Of a stretch of 12,527 nucleotides of DNA, positions 1 through 6,318 are shown one piece after another. A model generated the notes under the pieces. The model was not told where the DNA came from. It was given only the letters and a program-made list of their open reading frames with translations, and searched no databases. Made by a program: the position numbers and the translations under genes. Within the stretch, counting starts at the first letter, position 1. Each line of letters opens with the position of its first letter. Origin of the DNA: CAIOSQ01 sp044359885 (GTDB lineage Bacteria; Pseudomonadota; Alphaproteobacteria; CACIAM-22H2); NCBI GenBank assembly GCA_044359885.1, contig JBIKLI010000108.1, forward strand, positions 1-12,527, given 5' to 3'.

Positions 1-1
1 C

Positions 2-64
2 ATGGAACTGGCTGCGGAAAGCTGCATGCGCAATGGCGAGACCGTTGTGGCCGCCCCGCGCTGA
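2..64 (+). CDS. C-terminal end of an unidentified protein (partial, runs off the left edge)
   Basis: A plus-strand frame is open from the window edge and ends in TGA at 62-64, only six bases before the der stop codon on the other strand. It reads MELAAESCMRNGETVVAAPR. This fits the tail of a gene converging on der, because such tight tail-to-tail packing is normal in this window. Twenty residues are too few to name a family. The tail could also be a chance open frame, since the strand opposite genes here is often open. The frame may begin well outside the window, so the ATG at 2 should not be taken as the start. Confidence 0.4.
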   Translation: MELAAESCMRNGETVVAAPR

Positions 65-74
65 GCGGCCTCAG
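61..74. repeat. Short inverted repeat spanning two convergent stop codons
   Basis: CTGAG (61-65) and CTCAG (70-74) form a perfect 5-bp stem around a CGGC loop. The stem contains the stop codon of the partial plus-strand gene and the stop codon of der. No T-run follows on either strand, so it is at best a weak bidirectional terminator. Three of the five pairs follow automatically from facing TGA codons. Confidence 0.3.
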
Positions 75-1489
75 TCGTCTCTGCCCCGGCCGGCCTTGCC
101 GGCATAGGGGTTCTCGGTCTGGCGAAGCACGAAGCGGATCGGGGTCCCCGGAAGTCCGAAGCTGTCCCGCAGGCTGTTCTCGAGATAGCGCAGATAATCG
201 TCGGGCAGCGCCACCAGCTTGTTGCCGAAAAGCGCCACCGTGGGCGGACGCGTGTTGGTTTGCCGGCAGAAGCGAAGCCTGGGGCGGCGGCCCTGGACCA
301 CGGGCGGCGGATGCGCGGTGGTCACGCCCTCGAGCCAGCGATTGAGCCGCGAGGTCGGCAACTCGGTGTTCCAGACGTCGAAGGCCGCGAACGTGGCCTC
401 GATCATCGAGTCCAGCTTGCGTCCGTGCAGCGCGGACACGGTGGCGAACCGAACGCCTCGGACCTGCGGCAGCGAGATCTCCAGACGATCGCGCAGGGCC
501 CGCAGCGTCGCCTGCGGCGACTCGACCAGATCCCACTTGTTCAGGACGACGATCAGGGCCCGGCCTTCCTCGATCGCGACGCGCGCGATCTGCAGGTCCT
601 GCTTCTCGAGCCCCTGTACCGCGTCGAGCACCAGGGCGACGACCTGGCTCTCGCGGATGACGCGCAACGTGTCCGCGGTGGACATGCGCTCCAGCCGGTC
701 TTCGATCCGGGCCTTGCGGCGCAACCCGGCCGTGTCGACGAGACGCAGCGGCCGCCCTCGCCACGACCAGTTCGTCTCGATGGCGTCGCGGGTGATGCCG
801 GCCTCGGGACCGGTCAGCATCCTCTCTTCGCCGAGCAACCGGTTCACCAGCGTCGACTTGCCGACATTGGGGCGCCCGACGATCGCCAGCCGGACAGGTC
901 GCTGTTCCGGCGGCAGGGAGGCGATGTCGGGCTCCTCTTCCGCCGTCTGGGCGAACGCGTCGGGAAGGGTCGCGCGCAGCGCCGCCTGGAGCCCATCGAA
1001 GCCCTCGGCGTGCTCGGCCGACACCGGTATCGGATCGCCGAAGCCCAGCCCATGGCCCTCCGCGATGCCGGGCAGGCCGGCCTTCCCTTCGCATTTGTTG
1101 GCGACGAGCAGGATCCTTCGTCCCAGCCGCCGTATCGCGCGCGCGCAGGCTCGGTCGAGGGCGGTCACGCCCTCGCGCGCGTCGATGACGAACAGGATCA
1201 GATCCGCCAGGGCCGCCTCGGTCTCGGTCTGGCGACGCATGCGCGCCTCGAGGCTGCGGTCGTCCGTGTCCTCGAACCCGGCGGTATCGAAGACGCGGAA
1301 CCGCAGCGGCCCCAGCCGGGCCCGCCCCTCGCGGCGGTCGCGCGTCAGTCCTGGAGTGTCGTCGACCAGGGCGACGCGCCGGGCGGTCAGCCGGTTGAAA
1401 AGGGTCGACTTGCCGACATTCGGGCGACCGACGATCGCGACACGCGGCAGTTGCGGCGCCTGGGCCGCCGGCGGTTCTGCGATTGCCAT
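71..1489 (-). CDS. der: Ribosome-assembly GTPase Der (EngA)
   Basis: Der is an essential cytoplasmic GTPase that binds the 50S precursor and helps its late maturation; it is unusual in having two GTPase domains in tandem. Domain 1 shows GRPNVGKST at residues 21-29, DTAG at 68-71 and NKCE at 131-134. Domain 2 shows the same P-loop at 205-213, DTAG at 252-255 and NKWD at 317-320. A C-terminal KH-like domain covers about 378-460. The length of 472 residues fits the family. Domain 1 has Glu where the base-recognition motif NKxD usually has Asp, a change I recall in other alphaproteobacterial Der proteins and therefore not a defect. The ATG start lies 12 bases after the bamB stop and gives a short Pro/Ala-rich leader of about 15 residues before the first beta strand. 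No strong Shine-Dalgarno is visible. It is the last gene of the TPR-bamB-der operon. Confidence 0.97.
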   Translation of the reverse strand: MAIAEPPAAQAPQLPRVAIVGRPNVGKSTLFNRLTARRVALVDDTPGLTRDRREGRARLGPLRFRVFDTAGFEDTDDRSLEARMRRQTETEAALADLILFVIDAREGVTALDRACARAIRRLGRRILLVANKCEGKAGLPGIAEGHGLGFGDPIPVSAEHAEGFDGLQAALRATLPDAFAQTAEEEPDIASLPPEQRPVRLAIVGRPNVGKSTLVNRLLGEERMLTGPEAGITRDAIETNWSWRGRPLRLVDTAGLRRKARIEDRLERMSTADTLRVIRESQVVALVLDAVQGLEKQDLQIARVAIEEGRALIVVLNKWDLVESPQATLRALRDRLEISLPQVRGVRFATVSALHGRKLDSMIEATFAAFDVWNTELPTSRLNRWLEGVTTAHPPPVVQGRRPRLRFCRQTNTRPPTVALFGNKLVALPDDYLRYLENSLRDSFGLPGTPIRFVLRQTENPYAGKAGRGRDD

Positions 1490-1501
1490 GCGCGCCGCGA
1501 T

Positions 1502-2824
1502 TCAGCGCAGCGCGACGAGACGGGCGTCGTCGGTGACGACGTAGATCGTGCCGCGCGCGATCGCCGGCGGCAGCGTCACCGGCCCGGGAAGCCGGAGGCG
1601 TTCCTGGATCTGGCCGTTCGCGGGCGACAGGGTGAGCGCCTGGGATTCCGAGTTGAAGACCAGAAGCCGGCCGCCGACCAGCGCCGGCCCGGTCCAGACG
1701 ATGCGGCCGCGACGGCGCTGCGGGTCGGTGAACTGCTCCAGCGGGGTGACCCACTGGACCCGTCCGTCGCGGCGCCTGACGGCCGCGATCTCGGCATCCA
1801 GCGTGGTCACGAAGAGATGGTCGCCCGCCAGCCACGGCGTGTTGACCGATCCGATGGTCTGCTCCCAGATCCGGGCCCCCGAGCGAAGATCGATCGCCGC
1901 CATGCGGCCGCCATGGCCGATCGCGAACAGGGTCCCGCGGTCGATCACCGGCAGGCCGCGGACATCGGAAAGCAGGGACAGGGCGTCGGAGCGTTGCGAG
2001 CCGGCAAGGCTGTCGGTCCAGACGAAGCTGCCGCTTTCGGCGCGCAGCGCGAACAACTCGCCGGACGAGAATGCCGCGACGACGGTGTTCGCTTCCGCCG
2101 CCGGACTGGAGGCCCCGAACAGCCCGGCATTCTCCGCGATGCCCGCCTGGGACCAGAGCCGCCGGCCGGTCGCCGTGTCGAAGGCGTGAAGCTGGTTGTC
2201 GACCGAGATCGCGAAGACCCGGTTGCCGACGACGGTCGGACCAGAGCGCAACGGGGCGCTGACCCCGACCCGCCAGATTTCCCTGCCGCGTTCGGCCTCG
2301 AGGGCGACCACCTGGGCCTGACCGGTCGCGGCGTAGATCGTTCCGCCGACGACCGCGATCCCGCCACCTCCGGCCGAGGACCTGGATCCTTCCGGCGCAA
2401 GGTTCAACTGCCACAGCCGGGCTCCGCTGCCGGCGTCGACCACCGTCAGCATGCTGCGCGAGTCGATCGTGTAGACCCGGTCGTCGGCGACGATGGGCCC
2501 GCTGGTGATCATGCCGTCTCGCGACTCCCCGGTCCCGATCCCCACGGTCCAGGCCACGCCGATGCCGGCGACGGCGATGTTGTTGAGAGCGCGCTGCGGG
2601 GTGCCGCCCGGCTGGGGCCAGGCGTCCAGCGCGCGTGCCTCCGGGATCGAGACCTCGACGCCGGCCAGGCGCGGGTCCGCCTGAACCCGCTCGTCGGCAC
2701 GGACCATCGACCGGCGCTCGCCGGGCAGCGGGGTCTTGAGCGGCGCGCCGAAGGCCCGGTCCAGGGTGTCGCAACCCGGGAGAGCGAGGCCGATGGCAAC
2801 CAGCAGGGCGGTGCGGCTCATCAT
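1502..2824 (-). CDS. bamB: Outer membrane assembly factor BamB (PQQ-like beta-propeller lipoprotein)
   Basis: BamB is the beta-propeller lipoprotein of the BAM complex, which inserts beta-barrel proteins into the outer membrane from the periplasmic side. Residues 5-17 form a short hydrophobic signal ending in the lipobox LPGC, so Cys18 would be the lipidated N-terminus. A linker of about 90 residues follows. From about 110 to 440, repeated blade units of the PQQ type occur, each pairing a strand of the VVGGTIYAAT kind with a D/E-x-x-x-GxxxW strand (for example ATGRRLWSQ at 218-226 and LRSGARIWEQ at 313-322). The length of 440 fits alphaproteobacterial members, which exceed the E. coli protein. 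The first ATG overlaps the stop of the upstream TPR gene in an ATGA arrangement; a second ATG immediately follows, so the start is uncertain by one codon. The overlap implies translational coupling. The neighbours TPR protein and der are the usual ones in this class. Confidence 0.95.
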   Translation of the reverse strand: MMSRTALLVAIGLALPGCDTLDRAFGAPLKTPLPGERRSMVRADERVQADPRLAGVEVSIPEARALDAWPQPGGTPQRALNNIAVAGIGVAWTVGIGTGESRDGMITSGPIVADDRVYTIDSRSMLTVVDAGSGARLWQLNLAPEGSRSSAGGGGIAVVGGTIYAATGQAQVVALEAERGREIWRVGVSAPLRSGPTVVGNRVFAISVDNQLHAFDTATGRRLWSQAGIAENAGLFGASSPAAEANTVVAAFSSGELFALRAESGSFVWTDSLAGSQRSDALSLLSDVRGLPVIDRGTLFAIGHGGRMAAIDLRSGARIWEQTIGSVNTPWLAGDHLFVTTLDAEIAAVRRRDGRVQWVTPLEQFTDPQRRRGRIVWTGPALVGGRLLVFNSESQALTLSPANGQIQERLRLPGPVTLPPAIARGTIYVVTDDARLVALR

Positions 2825-3477
2825 GTTCCGGACCGGGCCTCGATCGCGCCAAGCATTTCGGCGGCCCTCGCCCGCAGGCTGGCGGGCGCGCCGGGATCGT
2901 CGGCGACCCGCGTATAGAGTTCGCGGGCGCGACCCGCGTTTCCGGCGCGCAACGCGGCGACCGCGCTGACCTCGAGGGCGGTGAAGCGCCAGGCCGAGCG
3001 CTCGGTCTGCAGGCCCGCGATCATGGTGTCGATCTCGGCCGGAGGCAGCCTCTCGATGCCGACGATGGCCCCGAGCAGCGACGCGGCGTCGCGCAGGTCC
3101 GGATCGGCCCCGGCGTCGGCGGCGATCGACCGGTAAAGGGCAAGCGCGCCATCGGCATCCCCGGCGCGCGCCTTGAGACCGGCTTCATGCATCAGTGCGA
3201 CGGTCCGGTAGCCCGACTTCGCGTCGCGGCCGATGGTGGAGAACTGTTCCAGAGCCGGTGCAGGCTGGGATGGATCCATCTTCGCCAGAGCGGCGAAGAA
3301 CCGGTCCCCCTCGGCAGAGGCCCGGCGGCGCAAGTGGTCGTTCCACCATGTCCAGCCTGCCGTGGCGGCGACGATCGCGACCGCAGCGGCCAGCACGTAA
3401 TAGCCGTATTTCTTCCAGAGCCTTGCGGCGCGATCGCGTCTGAGGTCCTCTTCGACCTCGTTGAAGATATCGGACAA
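2821..3477 (-). CDS. Membrane-anchored tetratricopeptide-repeat protein (YfgM/TPR_21 type), probable TTG start
   Basis: The product is a 218-residue protein with a charged cytoplasmic N-terminus (LSDIFNEVEEDLRRDRA), one membrane segment at about residues 24-45, and a helical Ala-rich TPR-like domain at about 55-210 expected in the periplasm. The arrangement resembles YfgM, which in E. coli sits beside bamB and links SecYEG with periplasmic chaperones; that role is known for the relative and only inferred here. An ATG exists at 3588, but it would add 37 residues rich in Arg and Pro (PRPRPG) unlike the family, and it lies upstream of the best promoter. Family members typically begin right at the SDIF-E-V-E motif, so TTG at 3477 is preferred although no clear Shine-Dalgarno precedes it. 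The gene overlaps bamB by four bases and heads the TPR-bamB-der operon. Confidence 0.85.
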   Translation of the reverse strand: MSDIFNEVEEDLRRDRAARLWKKYGYYVLAAAVAIVAATAGWTWWNDHLRRRASAEGDRFFAALAKMDPSQPAPALEQFSTIGRDAKSGYRTVALMHEAGLKARAGDADGALALYRSIAADAGADPDLRDAASLLGAIVGIERLPPAEIDTMIAGLQTERSAWRFTALEVSAVAALRAGNAGRARELYTRVADDPGAPASLRARAAEMLGAIEARSGT

Positions 3478-3509
3478 GAGTTGGGCTCGCGGAATGGGGG
3501 ACCGCCGTA

Positions 3510-3538
3510 CATATAGCGGCTGGACCCGCGCCGCGCAA
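3510..3538 (-). promoter_or_regulatory. Candidate sigma-70-type promoter for the TPR-bamB-der operon
   Basis: On the minus strand, TTGCGC (3533-3538) and TATATG (3510-3515) are separated by exactly 17 bases. The -35 matches the consensus in three of six positions and the -10 in four of six. Transcription would begin near 3503 and give a leader of about 26 bases before the TTG codon at 3477. It lies inside the longer reading frame that begins at 3588, which argues against that upstream start. Position and spacing are good, but the match is moderate. Confidence 0.4.
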
Positions 3539-3637
3539 ACCACGCCGGGCCGCGGGCGTGGCCTCGAAATCGTTGACGGATCCGGCATTTCGCCGGCAGG
3601 CTTGCGGCGTTCATGGTTCCTTTACCCATGCTGGACT

Positions 3638-3642
3638 AGAGG
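3638..3642 (+). promoter_or_regulatory. Shine-Dalgarno site fixing the start of the small lipoprotein
   Basis: AGAGG lies seven bases upstream of the ATG at 3650. The same reading frame is open from 3461, but only this ATG has a ribosome site and is followed directly by a lipoprotein signal peptide, so it decides the start. Confidence 0.6.
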
Positions 3643-3649
3643 TTGTGCA

Positions 3650-3970
3650 ATGCGCCCGCGCCTGCTCATTGCCGTCCTGCCGCTGCTGCTCGGGGCCTGC
3701 GAGGCGCCGGCTCTGATCGGCCTGATCGAGCACAACAACTATCGTGCCCATGGACGCAGCGCCGCAGGCTTCGTCGTGTCGCTGGCCGCCCAGGCCGATT
3801 GCGACCCATGGCGAGCGATCGATCGCGAGCCGGTCTGCCGTCCCGACCCCGAGCCGCCGCCCCCCTCGGCGTACTGCTACGCCTCGCTGGGCAACGTCGT
3901 CTGCTTCGACAGTCGGGATCCACTTCTGCCCCGCAGCAAGCTTCTGCCAGCGCCTGGACAGTCCCGCTGA
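3650..3970 (+). CDS. Small cysteine-containing lipoprotein of unknown function
   Basis: This encodes 106 residues with a lipoprotein signal peptide: Arg residues at 2 and 4, a Leu-rich core, and the lipobox LGAC, making Cys17 the lipidated residue. The mature part has four more cysteines (51, 63, 76, 85), enough for two disulfide bonds in the periplasm. A Pro-rich stretch at about 65-73 precedes the segment YCYASLGNVVCFD at 75-87. I recall YCY-x-L-x-x-V-x-C motifs in small uncharacterised alphaproteobacterial lipoproteins, but I know of no function. The gene diverges from the TPR-bamB-der operon, 172 bases from its proposed TTG start. The DUF2794 gene follows on the same strand 60 bases later and may share its transcript. 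No clear promoter could be picked upstream. The signal peptide and lipobox are clear; the role is unknown. Confidence 0.75.
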   Translation: MRPRLLIAVLPLLLGACEAPALIGLIEHNNYRAHGRSAAGFVVSLAAQADCDPWRAIDREPVCRPDPEPPPPSAYCYASLGNVVCFDSRDPLLPRSKLLPAPGQSR

Positions 3971-3991
3971 GTTTCGCCACCCTGATCGCGA

Positions 3992-4008
3992 CGCGGGGTT
4001 TGCCCGCG
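3992..4008 (+). repeat. GC-rich hairpin between the lipoprotein and DUF2794 genes
   Basis: CGCGGG (3992-3997) and CCCGCG (4003-4008) form a perfect 6-bp stem with a 5-base loop GTTTG, about 20 bases after the lipoprotein stop. There is no T-run, so it is not a standard intrinsic terminator. It could stabilise the upstream mRNA end or act with Rho. In such GC-rich sequence chance is also possible. Confidence 0.3.
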
Positions 4009-4030
4009 GGCATCCAGCGCGAAGGACCAG

Positions 4031-4369
4031 ATGGGAACGCTCGTCCGGATCCAGGATTTCAGACACGCGAGCGCCGCCCCGTTCTTCGACCGCCGCGAAT
4101 TGCGCGCGATCCTCGCCTTCTACGCCGAGCAGGTGGCCCGCGGCGAATGGCGCGACTACGCGATCGAGCAGCAGCCGCGCTATGCCGGGTTCGCCGTTTT
4201 CCGGAGTTCGCGCGACTGGCCGCTCTACGTCATCGCGAAATTCCGGCCGCGGTCGCACCGTCAGGGCGACTTCATCCTGTTCGCCGGGGACCGGCGGCTC
4301 GTTCAGACCCGCAGCGTCGAGGATCTTCTGGCGCGCCTGCGCGGGATCGTCGAAGCCGGACGCAGATGA
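4031..4369 (+). CDS. DUF2794 domain-containing protein
   Basis: The 112-residue product matches the DUF2794 pattern as I know it: FDRRELRAIL at 19-28, GEWRDYAI at 38-45, a FAVFR strand at 54-58, PLYVIAK at 64-70, RQGDF at 77-81 and a C-terminal helix. The family is small, cytoplasmic and largely confined to Alphaproteobacteria. To my knowledge its function has not been established. No signal peptide or membrane segment is visible. A good ribosome site, GAAGGA at 4021-4026, lies four bases before the ATG and fixes the start. The gene follows the small lipoprotein by 60 bases and converges on the ArsC-family gene, with only ten bases between the two stop codons. Confidence 0.9.
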   Translation: MGTLVRIQDFRHASAAPFFDRRELRAILAFYAEQVARGEWRDYAIEQQPRYAGFAVFRSSRDWPLYVIAKFRPRSHRQGDFILFAGDRRLVQTRSVEDLLARLRGIVEAGRR

Positions 4370-4382
4370 GCCGGCCGGTTCA
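4367..4382. terminator. Near-perfect palindrome joining two convergent stop codons
   Basis: TGAGCC (4367-4372), loop GGCC, and GGTTCA (4377-4382) form a 6-bp stem with one G-T wobble, containing the DUF2794 stop and the stop of the ArsC-family gene. It is placed where a bidirectional terminator is needed for the ior operon and the lipoprotein-DUF2794 unit. No T-run follows on either side, so intrinsic termination would be weak. Confidence 0.35.
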
Positions 4383-4736
4383 CGGCGCGAACTGCGCGCG
4401 ATAGACGGCCGGATCGAATCCGACCAGCACCCTGCCGCCCGGCTCCAGTTCCAGGACCGGGCGCCGGATCATCGCCGGCTGAGCCAGCATCAGTTGTTGG
4501 GCACGTGCCGCGTCGATGCCGGCGCGCTGCGCCTCCGGCAGCTTGCGGAACGTCGTCCCGGCCCGGTTCAGCAGCCGCTCCCACCCGACCTGGCCGATCC
4601 ACCGCCCGAGGGTCGCCGGGTCGAGCCCTTGCGTCCTGTAGTCATGGAAGGCGTAGGCGATGCCGGCGGCGTCCAGCCAGGCGCTTGCCTTCTTCATCGT
4701 GTCGCAGGACTTGATGCCATGGATCTTGATCGTCAT
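4380..4736 (-). CDS. ArsC/Spx-family reductase (YffB type)
   Basis: The 118-residue protein has the thioredoxin-like fold family signature: GIKSCDTMKKA at 7-17 with Cys11 as the redox-active residue, a helical insertion, GTTFRKL at 60-66, and IRRPVLE at 90-96, where Arg-Pro is the conserved oxyanion-binding region of ArsC proteins. It lacks a second cysteine, so it would need glutathione or a partner thiol. YffB proteins are glutathione-dependent thiol reductases of unclear physiological substrate and are not proven arsenate reductases. No arsenic-resistance genes are nearby, which supports YffB rather than true ArsC. The frame is open upstream as far as 5099, but the ATG at 4736 has an ideal ribosome site and begins the first beta strand. 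It lies 50 bases after iorB on the same strand and may be the last gene of that transcript. Confidence 0.9.
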   Translation of the reverse strand: MTIKIHGIKSCDTMKKASAWLDAAGIAYAFHDYRTQGLDPATLGRWIGQVGWERLLNRAGTTFRKLPEAQRAGIDAARAQQLMLAQPAMIRRPVLELEPGGRVLVGFDPAVYRAQFAP

Positions 4737-4741
4737 GCCGT

Positions 4742-4747
4742 CTCCTT
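4742..4747 (-). promoter_or_regulatory. Strong Shine-Dalgarno site deciding the ArsC-family start
   Basis: On the minus strand the sequence reads GAAGGAGACGGC and then ATG, so AAGGAG sits five bases before the start codon at 4736. It excludes the much longer upstream extension of the same frame that runs through iorB. Confidence 0.75.
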
Positions 4748-4786
4748 CGCCGCTCGCCCGGATGGCGCTGGCCGCCCATGTCCGGC

Positions 4787-6310
4787 TCAGAACGAGCGGA
4801 TCGTTCGCAGGACCGCCTCCACGGTGGCCCCCTCCTCGTCCGCCAGCGCCGCGGCGATGAGCCGCCGGGCCCACTCGGCAGCGTCCGGCCGCCCGGCGAC
4901 CAGATCGATGCCGGCCATCACCCGGTCGAATTTCGACAGGCCGCGGGCATGGGTGTCCGAATAGCCCTTGACCAGCCGGCGCGCCTTCATCACCTCCACG
5001 CCAAGGGCATAGTCGATCCGGGCCTTCGACAGCGCCTGCGACAGCCAGGCTTCGAGATGCGCGGTTTCGGCGTGGTGGCGCAGGCTGCTGCGACGCCACC
5101 GCCGAAGTCCGGCGACCACCCAGAGCTGCAGGAACGGCCAGAGCCGGTCGGTGCGCAACCGCCGTCCCTTCCCGACGCGGCGGTCGATCCAGGCTAGAAG
5201 CCGCGGGCGCGCATGGATCGCGCGGGCGATCTTCACGGGAAGCATCCCGACCACTTCGGCGGCGCGTGGATGGGTGAAGTCGGTCAACTCCATCACCGCC
5301 GGTTGTCCCATTTCGGCGCGGATGCGGGCGAACCGCGCACCCCGTGTCTTCTCGTCGGCCACCCGGATCACGTCGTCATAGGCCATCGCGTTCGCGATGT
5401 GCTTCGCCGCCTGGCGCGACAATTCCCAGCCCTTGCCGGCATCGTCGGCGGCCAGGACCTTGGCGAGGCGGGCGAGATAGTCGGCGCCATAGGCGAGGTC
5501 CTGGAAATCGACGACCTTGCGCAGTCCGGCCAGCGCCATGTCGCGGACCGGTGGCGGCAATCCGCCTGCCCGCGTCGCGAGGACCTGCCAGCCGGCGATC
5601 AGAGCGGCCGGACCGCGCGGCGCGGCATGGCCTGCCAACGGGCGCAGGGCTGTGGGCAGTCCGTCCGGCGCCGGACCGTCTGCCGCCGCATAGCCTGCCG
5701 CGAAGGCCCGTAGCGAGGCCTCGCTTCCGACGCCGCCCGCGCGAATCGCCCGCTCGAAATCGGCGCGCTCGAACGGCAGGGCGCCGGACCTTGCCAGCGC
5801 CCCGAACAGGCTTGCCGAGATCACCGATCCCGCCTTGACGGCGGCCGCCTCGAAATCGGCGAGGATGAGACGCCGCGCCGCGACCTCGGCCGCCGCGCGC
5901 ACCTCCCCCTGATCGGCGATGCCGTCGCCCGGAGCCATCTTTTCCGAGACGGCCAGGGCCCGGTGGGTCGAGCCGATGAGCACCGTGCGGTCGGGGGTGA
6001 CGAAGCCGCGCAGGATGGCCCGGCCGACCTCCATCATCTCGGCGGCGATCATGATGTCGACGTCGCCCGCCGACGGCGCCAGCGAGAAGACGGGCATCCG
6101 CGGCGCTGCGGGCGCCATCTCGACGTAATAGATCGTGGCGCCGGTCCGCTGCGACACGCCGGCGACGCTGGTCGCCTGGACGGCGTAGCCGCGGGCGCGA
6201 GCCAGCGACTCGATCCAGCCGGTCAGCACGCCGCCCCCCTGGCCGCCGACGGCCATGATCGCGAGTTTGAGGATCCCGTCGGCCGGGGCCGCGGGAAGGT
6301 CGGTGGACAT
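4787..6310 (-). CDS. iorB: Indolepyruvate ferredoxin oxidoreductase, beta subunit family (with C-terminal DUF6537-type extension)
   Basis: IorB pairs with IorA to oxidise indolepyruvate and other aryl pyruvates to aryl-acetyl-CoA. Residues 14-210 are the pyruvate-oxidoreductase gamma-type domain: AIMAVGGQGGGVLTGWI at about 17-33 holds the glycine-rich loop, followed by SVAGVSQRTGATIYYVEM at 48-65. From about 235 to 500 there is a long basic, helical region typical of the roughly 500-residue proteobacterial form (a DUF6537-type domain), absent from the short archaeal subunit of about 200 residues. The total is 507 residues. I chose the ATG at 6310 because it lies eight bases after the iorA stop and 16 residues before the first conserved strand; the frame stays open to 6427, but that part overlaps the end of iorA. 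GGAG directly abuts the ATG, which is too close for an ideal ribosome site and suggests coupling to iorA. Confidence 0.93.
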   Translation of the reverse strand: MSTDLPAAPADGILKLAIMAVGGQGGGVLTGWIESLARARGYAVQATSVAGVSQRTGATIYYVEMAPAAPRMPVFSLAPSAGDVDIMIAAEMMEVGRAILRGFVTPDRTVLIGSTHRALAVSEKMAPGDGIADQGEVRAAAEVAARRLILADFEAAAVKAGSVISASLFGALARSGALPFERADFERAIRAGGVGSEASLRAFAAGYAAADGPAPDGLPTALRPLAGHAAPRGPAALIAGWQVLATRAGGLPPPVRDMALAGLRKVVDFQDLAYGADYLARLAKVLAADDAGKGWELSRQAAKHIANAMAYDDVIRVADEKTRGARFARIRAEMGQPAVMELTDFTHPRAAEVVGMLPVKIARAIHARPRLLAWIDRRVGKGRRLRTDRLWPFLQLWVVAGLRRWRRSSLRHHAETAHLEAWLSQALSKARIDYALGVEVMKARRLVKGYSDTHARGLSKFDRVMAGIDLVAGRPDAAEWARRLIAAALADEEGATVEAVLRTIRSF

Positions 6311-6318
6311 CTCCAGGC

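Noticed and set aside
128..139. Non-functional first GTPase domain of Der because of NKCE instead of NKxD
   Set aside because: Glu at this position is, as far as I recall, common in alphaproteobacterial Der, and all other G motifs are intact.
260..2917. 885-codon plus-strand open frame antisense to der, bamB and the TPR gene
   Set aside because: It has no recognisable domains, is rich in Arg, Gly, Asp and Gln, and mirrors three confident genes. Strong third-position GC bias keeps such frames open.
4380..4736. Arsenate reductase of an arsenic-resistance system
   Set aside because: There is no arsB, acr3 or arsR nearby, and the protein pattern fits the YffB-type reductase better.
4737..5099. 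N-terminal extension of the ArsC-family protein to ATG 5099
   Set aside because: It would overlap more than 300 bases of iorB, it has no family resemblance, and the ATG at 4736 has an excellent ribosome site.
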